Position numbers and translations under genes: made by a program
Part shown: piece after piece, positions 1 through 8,186 of the stretch
Numbering within the stretch: position 1 is the first letter of the stretch
How the letters are laid out: each line of letters begins with the position of its first letter
Notes under the pieces: model-generated
What the model was told of the DNA's origin: nothing
Seen by the model: only the letters and a program-made list of their open reading frames with translations
Databases searched by the model: none
Source of the DNA: Paenibacillus zeirhizosphaerae
GTDB lineage: Bacteria; Bacillota; Bacilli; Paenibacillales; Paenibacillaceae
Direction: 5' to 3'
DNA: 64,000 nucleotides
Assembly (NCBI RefSeq): GCF_030705605.1
Contig: NZ_JAPCKK010000034.1
Span: forward strand, 124,001 to 188,000

Positions 1-159
1 ATCCAGCAGGTTCGCCAGCTCGTCGCTATCAAACACCTTGCCGCTGACCGGGATATAATCCACGCCAGGTCGAAACACCTTCTTAGACCACTTCAGGTCA
101 TGGTATTCCGCGCTTAATTCCAGAATTTTATTGCGCAGATCCCTTTCGGATACAGACAT
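1..159 (-). CDS. RfbH-like sugar aminotransferase/dehydrase, N-terminal part (cut by window edge)
   Basis: The first 53 codons of a minus-strand gene are present; the rest lies outside the window. The peptide begins MSVSERDLRNKILELSAEYH and contains FRPGVDYIPVSGKVFDSDEL, which matches the start of RfbH-type PLP enzymes (DegT/DnrJ/EryC1 fold), which act on CDP- or dTDP-keto-sugars in deoxysugar synthesis. The lysine and other catalytic residues are beyond the edge. The ATG at 159 is preceded by a GGGGAGG ribosome site. The gene fits a glycan-building role next to the glycosyltransferases downstream. Family is fairly sure from this short conserved start; the exact sugar substrate cannot be told. 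Confidence 0.7.
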   Translation of the reverse strand, partial: MSVSERDLRNKILELSAEYHDLKWSKKVFRPGVDYIPVSGKVFDSDELANLLD

Positions 160-496
160 CTAAATAATCCTCCCCTATTTACAGCTTTATTGCACTCTTC
201 TACTTATATCTATATGTGCCCGTAGGCAAATGATGTGTCACTGAAATTTATGAGCGCAAGCCGAAGCATAATTTCCCAACTGGCGAATATGATGTAGCAA
301 AGCGGACAGGCGAAGCGAGAATAGACACCGGCTGATCAAAGATTCGGTGAAGATCCCGATTCATTTTGCGTTTCGGGATGAACACCTTTACTATAGATGA
401 CCACTGTACGATAGACCGGCGGAAGTCGCGCGCCCTCCGGTATCTGGCGTACAGGTGCTGTCACTTATTCATGCTTGTTGGCTGGAAATAACATGA

Positions 497-518
497 GCCT
501 GCCGCTCAGGCGGCAGGC
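497..518. terminator. GC-rich hairpin in a 450-base gap without genes
   Basis: GCCTGCCG and CGGCAGGC form a perfect 8 bp stem with a 6-base loop. It is followed by TTCGTT rather than a clean T run, so it is a weak terminator candidate. The rest of 160-612 shows no supported gene on either strand. Confidence 0.4.
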
Positions 519-612
519 TTCGTTGGAATGAAGAAAGGGGTCACATAGCGTGAATATATCAAAGCAGACCGGAACATAATACACCTACTACCTGATCAAG
601 GAGATGGCTATT

Positions 613-1128
613 ATGATGCAGTGGCTCAAATTCGTGGTTATGGGGATTCTGTTCTGGCTCATTGCCACAGCCTTCTTCCGGCTGCTCGGTCCGTACGTGC
701 TGCTCGGCCTGCAAGAGACATATTTCATTACATTCCTGCTCCTTCTGCTGTCCGTTATATTGCTGCTCGTCGCCGGGATATCCCTGTTTGTCAGACTGCG
801 AATGTACCGTGACAGAGGCTCCGCCACACGTTTCGGATTCTGGCTGGCTTTGAGCGGACTGGTGATGAACGGCTTCATTTTTATGTATCGGTCTTATGTA
901 TTTCCAGCCTTCACTCCCGAGCAGCATGAATCCTATATCATCTGTATTATCTTCGGATGCGCATTGGCGCTGTGGGTCCCTTCCCTGATGGATCGCCTGA
1001 TTCGTGCGCCTCGTGAGCCCAAGATCACGTTCCAGGCAAACGTCGATCCTGAGACTCATTCCGCTTCCGAGGCCAAACCGGACATTCCCCCACGGGATGC
1101 CGATATTTTGGACGAACCGAAGCCGTGA
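613..1128 (+). CDS. DUF5367-like four-helix membrane protein
   Basis: A 171 aa integral membrane protein with four hydrophobic segments (roughly residues 5-25, 32-58, 74-95 and 108-127), followed by a hydrophilic tail rich in Pro, Glu and Asp. The opening LKFVVMGILFWLIATAFFRL is typical of the small DUF5367 family, which has no known function. I chose the ATG at 613 because AAGGAG at 598-603 is then 9 bases away; the earlier in-frame ATG at 604 touches the ribosome site. It converges on the glycosyltransferase gene at 1145 and has no obvious link with it. Confidence 0.6.
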   Translation: MMQWLKFVVMGILFWLIATAFFRLLGPYVLLGLQETYFITFLLLLLSVILLLVAGISLFVRLRMYRDRGSATRFGFWLALSGLVMNGFIFMYRSYVFPAFTPEQHESYIICIIFGCALALWVPSLMDRLIRAPREPKITFQANVDPETHSASEAKPDIPPRDADILDEPKP

Positions 1129-1144
1129 ATGAACCCTGGCATGC

Positions 1145-2257
1145 TCACGAAAGTCCGGATGAAGCATTCGCCTTCTCCCGGAAGCGGACTCCCGCATTGC
1201 CGACCATCAGACTCGCCAGTGTAAAATACAGGTCCGTTTCCTGCGGATTTTCGGCAGTGCTGTACGCCGAACCGAGCTCCAGGCACGTTAAAAAAGTACC
1301 GTATCCCGCTATGGTCGGATATTCCTCGGCCGGACCGGTGCTCAGCGCTTTCCGCAACAATTGGATGGCCTTGTCGCTTTCCCCCGTTGCCCTGCAGCCG
1401 AGCGCCATGAGATGATACAGATCCGTGAATCCGGGATATAGAGCAATGCTTTCTATACTGTGCCGGATCAAGTCGGAATAACGCTTCATTTCGGCCAATG
1501 CCAGCAGCCTGTATTTGTGCGCACTCGCCACCAACGGCTTCGGCAAACCGGGGGATCGATTCAGGAATGCATTAAAGTGATTGAGAGCCTCTTCAAAGCT
1601 TTGAATTCTGCACAGCTCAATGCCCAGATAATAAGGATATATCGGATAATCAGGGTGCTCCGCCATGGCTTGAAGCAGCAGCGATATATTTCGTTGCGCC
1701 TTCTCCTGACGGGTGGCATTCTGGGACAAGTAACCGTAATGATGGATATGTATATCCACCTGCGCCAGTATCAGATTGGGCTTGAATCTCAGCATACTGG
1801 GCATAATCTGTTCGTGAACTCTTCCTTCAAAGCGATATTGCGGCCGGTTCCGAACCATGCGATGCAGAACGAGGCATTCCATTCCCCTTTCAAGATGACT
1901 GCAGAGGATGAATTGCAGGCCTTCGATCCCCTGCTCCCGGATAGCGTCCCGGGTCAGGAGCTCTTTCAGTTTGTTCGCCCCATTCACATCCAGCTCTTCA
2001 TCGGCATCCAGCCAGAGAATCCAATCCCCTGTCGCCTCATCCAGCCCACGATTACGGGCGTCCGAAAAGCTGTCCTGCCACGGCATCTGAATCACTTTAG
2101 CGCCGAAGGTCTTCGCAATCGCGATCGTATCATCCGTCGATCCGGTATCCACAATAATGATCTCATCCACAATAGGCTGGACGCTGCTGAGGCATCTCGG
2201 AAGATTCTTCTCCTCATTCCTGACGATCATACATAACGATATGCTTGGTTGATCCAT
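1145..2257 (-). CDS. GT2 glycosyltransferase with TPR-like C-terminal half
   Basis: A 370 aa cytoplasmic enzyme. Residues 1-110 form a GT-A domain: ISLCMIVRNEE, the nucleotide-binding VDTGSTDDT (36-44) and the metal-binding LDADEE (83-88). RFEGRVHEQI follows, then helical repeats typical of the SunS/TPR-type GT2 group, often found with peptide or collagen-like acceptors. It is one of four close paralogues here (1145, 3484, 28327, 35560). I start it at the ATG of MDQPSISLCM because GAGGTGG lies just upstream and the paralogues share this start; longer versions add unrelated residues. By family and context it probably sugars Thr residues of a collagen-like protein; donor and acceptor are unknown. 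Confidence 0.85.
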   Translation of the reverse strand: MDQPSISLCMIVRNEEKNLPRCLSSVQPIVDEIIIVDTGSTDDTIAIAKTFGAKVIQMPWQDSFSDARNRGLDEATGDWILWLDADEELDVNGANKLKELLTRDAIREQGIEGLQFILCSHLERGMECLVLHRMVRNRPQYRFEGRVHEQIMPSMLRFKPNLILAQVDIHIHHYGYLSQNATRQEKAQRNISLLLQAMAEHPDYPIYPYYLGIELCRIQSFEEALNHFNAFLNRSPGLPKPLVASAHKYRLLALAEMKRYSDLIRHSIESIALYPGFTDLYHLMALGCRATGESDKAIQLLRKALSTGPAEEYPTIAGYGTFLTCLELGSAYSTAENPQETDLYFTLASLMVGNAGVRFREKANASSGLS

Positions 2258-2365
2258 AACCCACCTCATTTGGCATTGTGTTAGGACCTTAGACTCCACT
2301 TGATCGCGGAGTCTGAGATCCTTCAAAGAGCCTTAAGTCTATTTCCAGGCTTAACGGTGGTAAGA

Positions 2366-3229
2366 TTATTGGACATCACCGTCGGCCGCATCCGTGATAT
2401 CTGTTGCATCTGTTGGGGCCTCAACCTCTACTTCCGTGTCCGCCGGTAATTCTGCAAGCAGGTAAAAATTATGCTCGACATTCTTCTCCACAAAGTCTTC
2501 TGCCGTATCCACAAACGTGAGCGCCCCGTAAATACGTCGATTGTCGATATACTGGGGAATCCCGGCATTTCTCAGCCCCTGACTGAAGATAACATACTCA
2601 AAGCGAGCGCTATCATCGTCATAACGCGCATAGGGCAGAACTTCCTTGCGGATTAAATACGTACAATGAATGACATCCACCTGAATCAACCCTATGATCG
2701 CTCTATAAAGAATCTGAAAGTACGGGTCTGACGGTATATAATAACCGTTGGCATCGGTCAGATGGTGAAAATTGGAGTAGTTGCTTTCCTGGACCTCGGC
2801 CACCTTTAACAAGGGCGCTACCGCCGGCAGGCCGGTGTTCATCAAGCTTTCAAGCGTGTCCGGCGCAATGAAATTGTCGCAGTCCACGACTGCATAATGA
2901 GTCCCTCTCTCCATCGCCCACTGTATCGATTCCATCCTGATTCTTCCCAGAACCTTAAGCTTGAGAGCATTCCAATCATGAGGGCTGTATTCCTGCACTG
3001 GTTCTTCCACATCGCCGTCATCGAAGTAGACCTCATGATAATCGTCTTTTACACGATCGACCCAGTTTTTTAAGATCTCCGCCGTATGATCGTTATTGTT
3101 GTTCGTCCGGATATAGAGATTAATACTTGAGGAAGGGTATGTTTGCCGTTCAATCATTTTCAAATACAGAGGTAACACATGCGCTTTGTCCTTAGCCAGT
3201 ATAGCTAGGGTCAATAATTCCTGGGTCAT
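2366..3229 (-). CDS. Glycosyltransferase resembling collagen galactosyltransferase (GT25/PLOD-type GT domain)
   Basis: A 287 aa protein. Residues 6-25 (LTLAILAKDKAHVLPLYLKM), a NNNNDHTAEIL segment (43-53), the VDCDNFIAPDTL acidic motif (115-126), VHSTFLI-like IHCTYLIRKEVL (about 193-204) and the following D-rich stretch line up, from memory, with the N-terminal GT domain of animal collagen beta-galactosyltransferases and with the GT domain of lysyl hydroxylases. DCD would bind the metal and the UDP-sugar. The last 30 residues are acidic and low-complexity. It lies between two GT2-TPR genes on the same strand. No hydroxylase is present, so if it acts on collagen-like proteins its acceptor is probably Thr or Ser. 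Enzyme class is fairly sure, substrate is inference. Confidence 0.7.
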   Translation of the reverse strand: MTQELLTLAILAKDKAHVLPLYLKMIERQTYPSSSINLYIRTNNNNDHTAEILKNWVDRVKDDYHEVYFDDGDVEEPVQEYSPHDWNALKLKVLGRIRMESIQWAMERGTHYAVVDCDNFIAPDTLESLMNTGLPAVAPLLKVAEVQESNYSNFHHLTDANGYYIPSDPYFQILYRAIIGLIQVDVIHCTYLIRKEVLPYARYDDDSARFEYVIFSQGLRNAGIPQYIDNRRIYGALTFVDTAEDFVEKNVEHNFYLLAELPADTEVEVEAPTDATDITDAADGDVQ

Positions 3230-3483
3230 TCAATGATCTCTCCTTAGTTAAGATACGATAACGCCTGATGGATGGCCGCTCTAAGAGGCTATTATCTTAT
3301 ACAGATTATGCCAAGGATGGATGAATGTTCACGGGATTTAACTCATGGGATCTGTCATCCTATTTTATTTTGGGGAGACTCGTCTCATACCTACATATGA
3401 CCGCAAATAGCCAAAGATCACGTGTTGCGGATGCCGTGACAACAGCAAAAGGCCACTGCCTCGCCGCAGGGCCCGCATCGTAC

Positions 3484-4599
3484 TTAGTTTTTGCTTTCAG
3501 CATTCCATGGCTCTTGAAATCTGATCCCCGCATGGCTAACCATTAAGCTCACCAGGGTAAAATACAGGTCCGCTCCCAGCGGATTTCCGATAGATTCATA
3601 CAATAAAGCGAGATCCCGGCACGTTAAATAAGTGCCATGCCCCGCCACAGTCGGATATTCCTCCCCAGCCGGACCGACGCTCAGCGCCTGCCGCAGCGAA
3701 GAAATAGCTTTATCCGTTGCCCCCAGTTGGTTCCAGCCGATTGCCTCCAAATGGTATAGATCCGGGAAATCCGGAAATTCCGTGATGCTGTCCCTGCTTA
3801 GCCGGACCAAGTCAGAATAACGCTTCATGGCGTCCAGTACAATGAGTCTGTATTTGTGGGCACTTGACAGGATCTGCTTGGGAACCTGAACCATATGCTC
3901 CAAAGCCCTATTCAAGTTGGAGAGTGCTCCCTCCAAATCATTAATTCTGTATAACTCAATAGCCAGATAGTAAGGATAGTGCGGGAAATCCGGATGCTCC
4001 GATATGGCTTGACGAAGCAGCGATATATTTCGCTCGATTTTATCCTGACGGATAATATTTCTGGCCAGGTATCCGTGATGATGGATATGAATATCCACTT
4101 GCCCAAGCTGCACATCTGGTCTGGCTTCCACCATGCTTGGCAGAATCTGTTCATGAACCCTGCCTTCAAAGCGGTATTCCGGTCGGTTCCGAACCATTCG
4201 GTGGAGACGGTTGTACTCCACGCCTCCCCCTTCCAGATGATTGCAGAACACAAATTGAAGGCCTTCGATCCTCTGCTCCCGGACGGCATCCCGGGTCAGC
4301 AAATCCTTGAGCTTGTCGGCTTCATCCACATCCATCTCTTCATCGGCATCCAGCCAGAGAATCCAGTCCCCGGTTGCTTCTTCGAAGCCTCGGTTGCGGG
4401 CGTCCGAGAAGCTGTCCTGCCATGGCATCTGAATCACCTTGGCTCCGAAGGCCTTCGCAATCGCAACGGTATCATCCGTTGATCCGGTATCCACAATGAT
4501 GATCTCATCCACAATGCGCATCACACTGCTGAGACATTTCGGCAGATATTCTGCTTCATTCTTGACAATCATACATAATGAGATGCTTGGTTGATCCAT
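3484..4599 (-). CDS. GT2 glycosyltransferase with TPR-like C-terminal half (paralogue 2)
   Basis: 371 aa, close paralogue of the enzyme encoded at 1145-2257, with the same order: ISLCMIVKNEAEY, VDTGSTDDT, LWLDADEEMDV, YRFEGRVHEQI and a helical-repeat tail. The main differences are in the repeat region, the part likely to read the acceptor. Start at MDQPSISLCM after a GAGGTGG site. A CATAGAATG box about 40 bases upstream resembles a sigma-K -10 element, which would place it in the mother cell late in sporulation. The 254-base gap that separates it from the gene at 2366-3229 holds no gene. Confidence 0.85.
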   Translation of the reverse strand: MDQPSISLCMIVKNEAEYLPKCLSSVMRIVDEIIIVDTGSTDDTVAIAKAFGAKVIQMPWQDSFSDARNRGFEEATGDWILWLDADEEMDVDEADKLKDLLTRDAVREQRIEGLQFVFCNHLEGGGVEYNRLHRMVRNRPEYRFEGRVHEQILPSMVEARPDVQLGQVDIHIHHHGYLARNIIRQDKIERNISLLRQAISEHPDFPHYPYYLAIELYRINDLEGALSNLNRALEHMVQVPKQILSSAHKYRLIVLDAMKRYSDLVRLSRDSITEFPDFPDLYHLEAIGWNQLGATDKAISSLRQALSVGPAGEEYPTVAGHGTYLTCRDLALLYESIGNPLGADLYFTLVSLMVSHAGIRFQEPWNAESKN

Positions 4600-4638
4600 A
4601 ACCCACCTCTTTATCATTCATGCATACATTTGATACTA

Positions 4639-4647
4639 CATTCTATG
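4639..4647 (-). promoter_or_regulatory. Possible sigma-K -10 element
   Basis: On the minus strand this reads CATAGAATG, one base from the sigma-K pattern CATAnnnTA, 40 bases before the glycosyltransferase start at 4599. AAC lies about 16 bases upstream as a possible -35. The match is partial. Confidence 0.35.
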
Positions 4648-4703
4648 AACAGCAATAGGGAAGGTTCCGCCCACCCGTGCTAAATTGACACGCTCAATCC
4701 AAA

Positions 4704-4746
4704 AAGCATGAGTCAAGGGAATTCCGGTATCCTTTTACTCATGCTT
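4704..4746 (-). terminator. Terminator for the 59 aa small protein gene
   Basis: AAGCATGAGT pairs with ACTCATGCTT (10 bp stem, 23-base loop), and on the minus strand the stem runs into TTTTT. It lies 56 bases downstream of the stop at 4802. Confidence 0.6.
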
Positions 4747-4801
4747 ATTCATACGCTGCTTCTTACATATTCATACTTTAATCCGCATTCGGACAGGTCC
4801 G

Positions 4802-4981
4802 CTAAAGGAGATTTTTACCGCGTTGGTGATCGTCAACCTTCAGTATACGGTGTTCGACCCTCTTGAATAAACTGATGAAGGCTAGGGCCATTAAGCGATA
4901 ATTCGGTTCATTCAACTCAACACCGTTTCCCCTCGGTCTGACTACGCTCTTATGCTGTACCGGTTCCCTGTGCTCCCCCAT
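4802..4981 (-). CDS. Small conserved protein, 59 aa (paralogue 1 of 3)
   Basis: I do not recognise a named family. The core GVELNEPNYRLMALAF recurs in two other small genes here (11492-11671 and 20387-20578). All three start about 7 bases or less after a strong purine-rich site and end in a polar tail, and lengths are 59, 59 and 63 aa. The start is the ATG at 4981 behind AAGGAG; a longer in-frame version from 5029 lacks a ribosome site. Conservation of the centre with drift at both ends argues for a real gene. The copy at 11492 sits just upstream of a serine recombinase, so a link with recombinase-carrying elements is possible. Confidence 0.6.
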   Translation of the reverse strand: MGEHREPVQHKSVVRPRGNGVELNEPNYRLMALAFISLFKRVEHRILKVDDHQRGKNLL

Positions 4982-5141
4982 GATGTTGCTCCTTCCCTGC
5001 GTTGTCGTACAGTGTATGAGCAGAGACATGTCTGAATTCCCAGGGCCGGCACCTCCTTCATGATTCTTAGAAATGATTTCGTCTTTAAACGCATTTTTGG
5101 CAATGAAGAAAATAAAGATGTACTACCCCCCTTTTTTGTGC

Positions 5142-5508
5142 GATATTGAAGCGCATTTCATGAAATTGTCCAAGCTGGAGGATCGGTCTGTTCCTGAAAG
5201 GGGCCGACAAATTGAATTCGGAGGTGCTCAAGATGAATGAACCCACATTGAAAAATGCTATGGATACGCTGGAGTTTCTTAGCCAGGATCAGGAGACGCG
5301 CAGACGATATGAGGAGCGGCAGAAGTATTTGCATGCTGAAGCCTCCACGATCGAATGGGCTACGGAAAAAGGGAAAGCGGAAGGAGAACAAAAGAAAACC
5401 ATGGAAATCGCCAGAAATATGCTCGCTTTGGGCATGGAGGTCCCCATCATCGCCAAAGCAAGCGGACTCTCCGAGGCCGAGGTCCAATCACTTAAGCCCC
5501 TTCCCTAA
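5142..5508 (+). pseudogene. Rpn-family (PD-(D/E)XK) recombination-promoting nuclease/transposase, C-terminal remnant
   Basis: The reading frame from 5142 gives DIEAHFMKLSKLEDRSVPE, then a frameshift and small loss, then GLFLKGADKLNSEVLKMNEP (from about 5185) and a continuous tail to 5508 with EFLSQDQETRRRYEERQKYL and KGKAEGEQKKTMEIARNMLA. These blocks match, in order, the C-terminal half of Rpn/PD-(D/E)XK transposase-like proteins of Paenibacillus. The nuclease domain is gone. A 91 aa piece could still be translated from the ATG at 5233 behind GGAGGTG, but without the catalytic part. A shorter relic of the same family is at 15415-15482. Confidence 0.7.
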
Positions 5509-5571
5509 TTGCTTCACTCTTATATAGCCCATGCAAATCCTGGATCTATGGTTGACCCGCACCCTCTGAAT

Positions 5572-5618
5572 AAGCCAAGGGTACAACGTGGTATGAACCC
5601 GTTGTACCCTTGGCTTTT
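5572..5618 (+). terminator. Strong terminator after the Rpn remnant
   Basis: AAGCCAAGGGTACAAC pairs perfectly with GTTGTACCCTTGGCTT, followed by TTG. The long perfect stem argues that the parent gene was recently intact. Confidence 0.75.
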
Positions 5619-5758
5619 GTCCCAAATTATGGATGATCCAGCAGAAACACTTTATGGAACAGATTCACTGAAACGTTTACGTTGAACTAAAACATTTCAC
5701 TGAGGTGGTTTACTCTGGAGGACTGAACTGGCTGCTATCCATCTGTTGAAGTCAACAG

Positions 5759-5789
5759 CAAAAAAGAACCCTGATAAGCCAAGGTTCTT
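5759..5789 (-). terminator. Terminator of the KEDLA-repeat gene
   Basis: AAGAACC and GGTTCTT form the stem, and on the minus strand it ends in TTTTTT. It sits 13 bases past the stop of the gene at 5802-6416. Confidence 0.7.
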
Positions 5790-5801
5790 GGTCTACTTTC
5801 C

Positions 5802-6416
5802 TCAACGGATATAACGTTCTCGACTGATTGATCGTACAGAAGACAATACATCGAACATTCGATCGTGCTGTTCAACCGTTGCTGCGATCTCATTGATGGC
5901 CTCGGCGCTTTTTGCTACCTGCTCGAAGATTAGGTCAATTTTATTTTCAATCTTTGCCAAATCTTCTTTAGTAGCCATATTAGCTAAATCTTCTTTGGTA
6001 GCCATATTAGCCAAGTCTTCCTTAGTAGCCATACCAGATGCCATATTAGCCAAGTCTTCCTTGGTGGCCATACCGGATGCCATATTAGCCAAGTCTTCCT
6101 TGGTAGCCATACCGGATGCCATATTAGCCAGGTCTTCCTTGGTGGCCATACCGGATGCCATATTAGCCAGGTCTTCCTTGGTGGCCATACCGGATGCCAT
6201 ATTAGCCAGGTCTTCCTTAGTGGTCATACCGGATGCCATATTAGCCAGGTCTTCCTTAGTGGTCATACCGGCCAAGTCTTCCTTGGAAGCCATACCAGAT
6301 GCCATATGAGTCAAGTCTTCCTTGGTGGCCATACCGGCCAAATCTTCTTTTACGACCATCGCAGATTCGAGATACTCCAGCTTCTGGAGTATCTGTGTCA
6401 ATATCTCCTCGTTCAC
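5802..6416 (-). CDS. Coiled-coil protein built of ATKEDLANM repeats
   Basis: About 204 aa. The centre (about residues 20-140) is a run of short repeats of two lengths, NMATKEDLA (9 aa) and NMASGMATKEDLA (13 aa), predicted to be helical and probably coiled coil. The tail has IENKIDLIFEQVAKSAEAIN. I use the GTG at 6416, which has AGGAGG 8 bases upstream; the ATG at 6467 has no site. Function unknown. Similar head and tail features (short N-terminal helix, IE.I/QHD tail) occur in the proteins at 13972-14358 and 16903-17178, so the three look like one loose family. Repeat number probably varies between strains. Confidence 0.7.
   Translation of the reverse strand: MNEEILTQILQKLEYLESAMVVKEDLAGMATKEDLTHMASGMASKEDLAGMTTKEDLANMASGMTTKEDLANMASGMATKEDLANMASGMATKEDLANMASGMATKEDLANMASGMATKEDLANMASGMATKEDLANMATKEDLANMATKEDLAKIENKIDLIFEQVAKSAEAINEIAATVEQHDRMFDVLSSVRSISRERYIR
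5958..6345 (-). repeat. Tandem 27/39 bp repeats inside the coiled-coil gene
   Basis: Near-identical units containing GCTAATATGGCATC and GAAGACTTGGC recur with 39-base spacing (27 where the SG spacer is missing). Very low divergence between units points to recent expansion by slippage or recombination. Confidence 0.8.
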
Positions 6417-6574
6417 GGAAACCGCCTCCTGGGTAGAATTATAACATATGCGACAGCGTTGTTGCATTCCAAATCGCTCTGTAATGCGAGGTTAGTTGCA
6501 ACGAATGGGCTTCAGTCCGCGGCAAAAAAAGACCAGCTAGGATCGCTGGCCCCCAATGAACTATATAGATTCTC

Positions 6575-6685
6575 TTATGCTCCGCCGTTGTGCTCAAGTG
6601 GTTGGATAACCGTTCCCGTACCTTGAATCCCGTTAACTAGAATAAGGCTAGTGACTACTAACAGCAAAGCGATGATTTTTTTCAT
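6575..6685 (-). CDS. Alo/Phr-like secreted signal peptide precursor, 36 aa
   Basis: The peptide has a short basic start (MKK), a hydrophobic core (IIALLLVVTSLILV) and a small polar tail ending PLEHNGGA, the layout of exported pre-peptides of RRNPP signalling systems. Its ATG at 6685 has an AGAGGTG site 7 bases upstream, and it overlaps the last 38 bases of the receptor gene at 6648-8048 in another frame. The mature signal would be cut from the C-terminus. In the AloR-Alo systems described in Paenibacillus polymyxa, signals are short Gly/His-rich C-terminal pieces, which fits HNGGA. Gene is likely; the mature form is inference. Confidence 0.7.
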   Translation of the reverse strand: MKKIIALLLVVTSLILVNGIQGTGTVIQPLEHNGGA

Positions 6686-8048
6686 TTCGATACACCTCTC
6701 TAAAAAGAATTTGGTATGCTACCTGTGTTTCGGAAGCTGCATATTCTCTAAAGCTTTCAAACAGACCCACACACTTGATAATAATGGTCTCATTGCTAAT
6801 GATAGACGACTTTTGCAAACATTCCAATAAATATTTAAAGCCAACCTTATACTGGCCTTGTTGCAAAAAGTACTTCGACAGCTCACTCAGCAAACGAGAA
6901 TATCGTTCTGCTTTGAATCTCTTGCTGTAGATCACGGTCCCCTCCAATTGCTCGCCCAAGGACTTGATTTCCAATTCAAAGCGCAGAAGAATATCGTCAA
7001 TGTTCACATTGCTTCTGTTAGCTGCATCCACAATATTCAATAATGACAAAAGAAATTCATCTTTATTGGTTTCAAAGTAGTCCACATAGTCGTAAAGTAC
7101 ACTGAAATCTCCGGAAAATAATGTAGATACATAAAAATTCGCTTTGGCCCACCCTTGAAATAGCCTCTTCCAATGCTCGGTGTCCTCGTCACGCTCCTTG
7201 ACCCAGCTTAAATCATCATATCTTGAAGCAAACTCTAGAGCCTGCTCATAGTCCCCTCGTTCTTCACAGACAGAGCCGCGCAGCAAATCACTATAGACAA
7301 TATACACAAACAGCGGTCTACTCAGCTTAGAATAAGGGTCTTCCCCTCTACGATGCTGCCGACGCTCCGCAAAGTAGTGCATTCTTCCCCTGGTCCCCAT
7401 CAGCTCGGCTATCTTATCCACCTTGTCCCACTCACGCAGGGAACGGTAGACATTGGCCAGATCCTTGAGCGCATCCAGTTGCAGTACTTCGTCCAGCCGT
7501 TCTATGTAGGGTTCGAATTGGGCTGCTACCTGCAAGTTGTGCGTCTGATCTTCACCCAGCCTGATCGTGAACAAACGATATTGACAGAGCGCCAGACGTT
7601 CGGAATGCTGGGAATGCTCCGTTACCGCCACACCTTCATATAGAATGGCAGCAGCAGCCTTTTTCCCTTCCTGCAGCAGCTCTTCCGCAGCCTCAAACAG
7701 CACGGGACAATACACAACACTGTCCAGCAGCCAATCGGTGATCTGTTGAATGTAATCCAGCTTGTTCAATTCCGCGCATCTGAAAATAAAAGGCCTAAGT
7801 CTCCTCCAATTCGGCTGGGCTGCAGCTATGTTCTCTTCTATGTATAGCTCGTAGAAATAGCCTTCATGGAGTCCCATGAGCTCGGTGATCCGGTCAAGCT
7901 GGCTTACCGCCATGATCCTCCCGCCGGTGATGACCATACTAAGAGTCCCTACATTCAATCCCGTTCTGCGTCCCACATCACTAAGCGTTAGCTTTTCGCT
8001 TTCCATGAACTTTTCGACTTCTGAGCGTATCGTGGTTGTCTGACCCAA
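6648..8048 (-). CDS. AloR-like RRNPP regulator: HTH plus TPR peptide receptor
   Basis: 466 aa. Residues 9-60 form a Cro/C1-type HTH (VEKFMESEKLTLSDVGRRTG...LNVGTLSMVITG). The remaining 400 residues are helical with TPR-like spacing, as in peptide-binding receptors of the Rap/NprR/PlcR/AimR/AloR group. TTG at 8048 is the preferred start because AAGGGG is 8 bases upstream; the GTG at 8057 is too close to that site. The overlapping downstream gene for a 36 aa exportable peptide makes this a complete signal-receptor pair. It probably controls its own operon; other targets are not visible. Confidence 0.75.
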   Translation of the reverse strand: MGQTTTIRSEVEKFMESEKLTLSDVGRRTGLNVGTLSMVITGGRIMAVSQLDRITELMGLHEGYFYELYIEENIAAAQPNWRRLRPFIFRCAELNKLDYIQQITDWLLDSVVYCPVLFEAAEELLQEGKKAAAAILYEGVAVTEHSQHSERLALCQYRLFTIRLGEDQTHNLQVAAQFEPYIERLDEVLQLDALKDLANVYRSLREWDKVDKIAELMGTRGRMHYFAERRQHRRGEDPYSKLSRPLFVYIVYSDLLRGSVCEERGDYEQALEFASRYDDLSWVKERDEDTEHWKRLFQGWAKANFYVSTLFSGDFSVLYDYVDYFETNKDEFLLSLLNIVDAANRSNVNIDDILLRFELEIKSLGEQLEGTVIYSKRFKAERYSRLLSELSKYFLQQGQYKVGFKYLLECLQKSSIISNETIIIKCVGLFESFREYAASETQVAYQILFREVYRNEKNHRFAVSSH

Positions 8049-8186
8049 TCTAACCACCCCTTAATCCTTTACTAAACAAAGCTGGAATATTACTCCTGTA
8101 TGGACTAGTATACTGCTTTCTGGTATGCGTGTATATATTTTTCAGGCATTTTTATCTGAATTTTCGCCAAAAATATCTTAATTAAG

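Noticed and set aside
5650..5703. GTTTACGTTGAACT...CATTTCACTGA motif also seen at 20255-20302 as a possible operator or att site
   Set aside because: Two short similar stretches with internal direct repeats only; no link to a recombinase or regulator could be shown.
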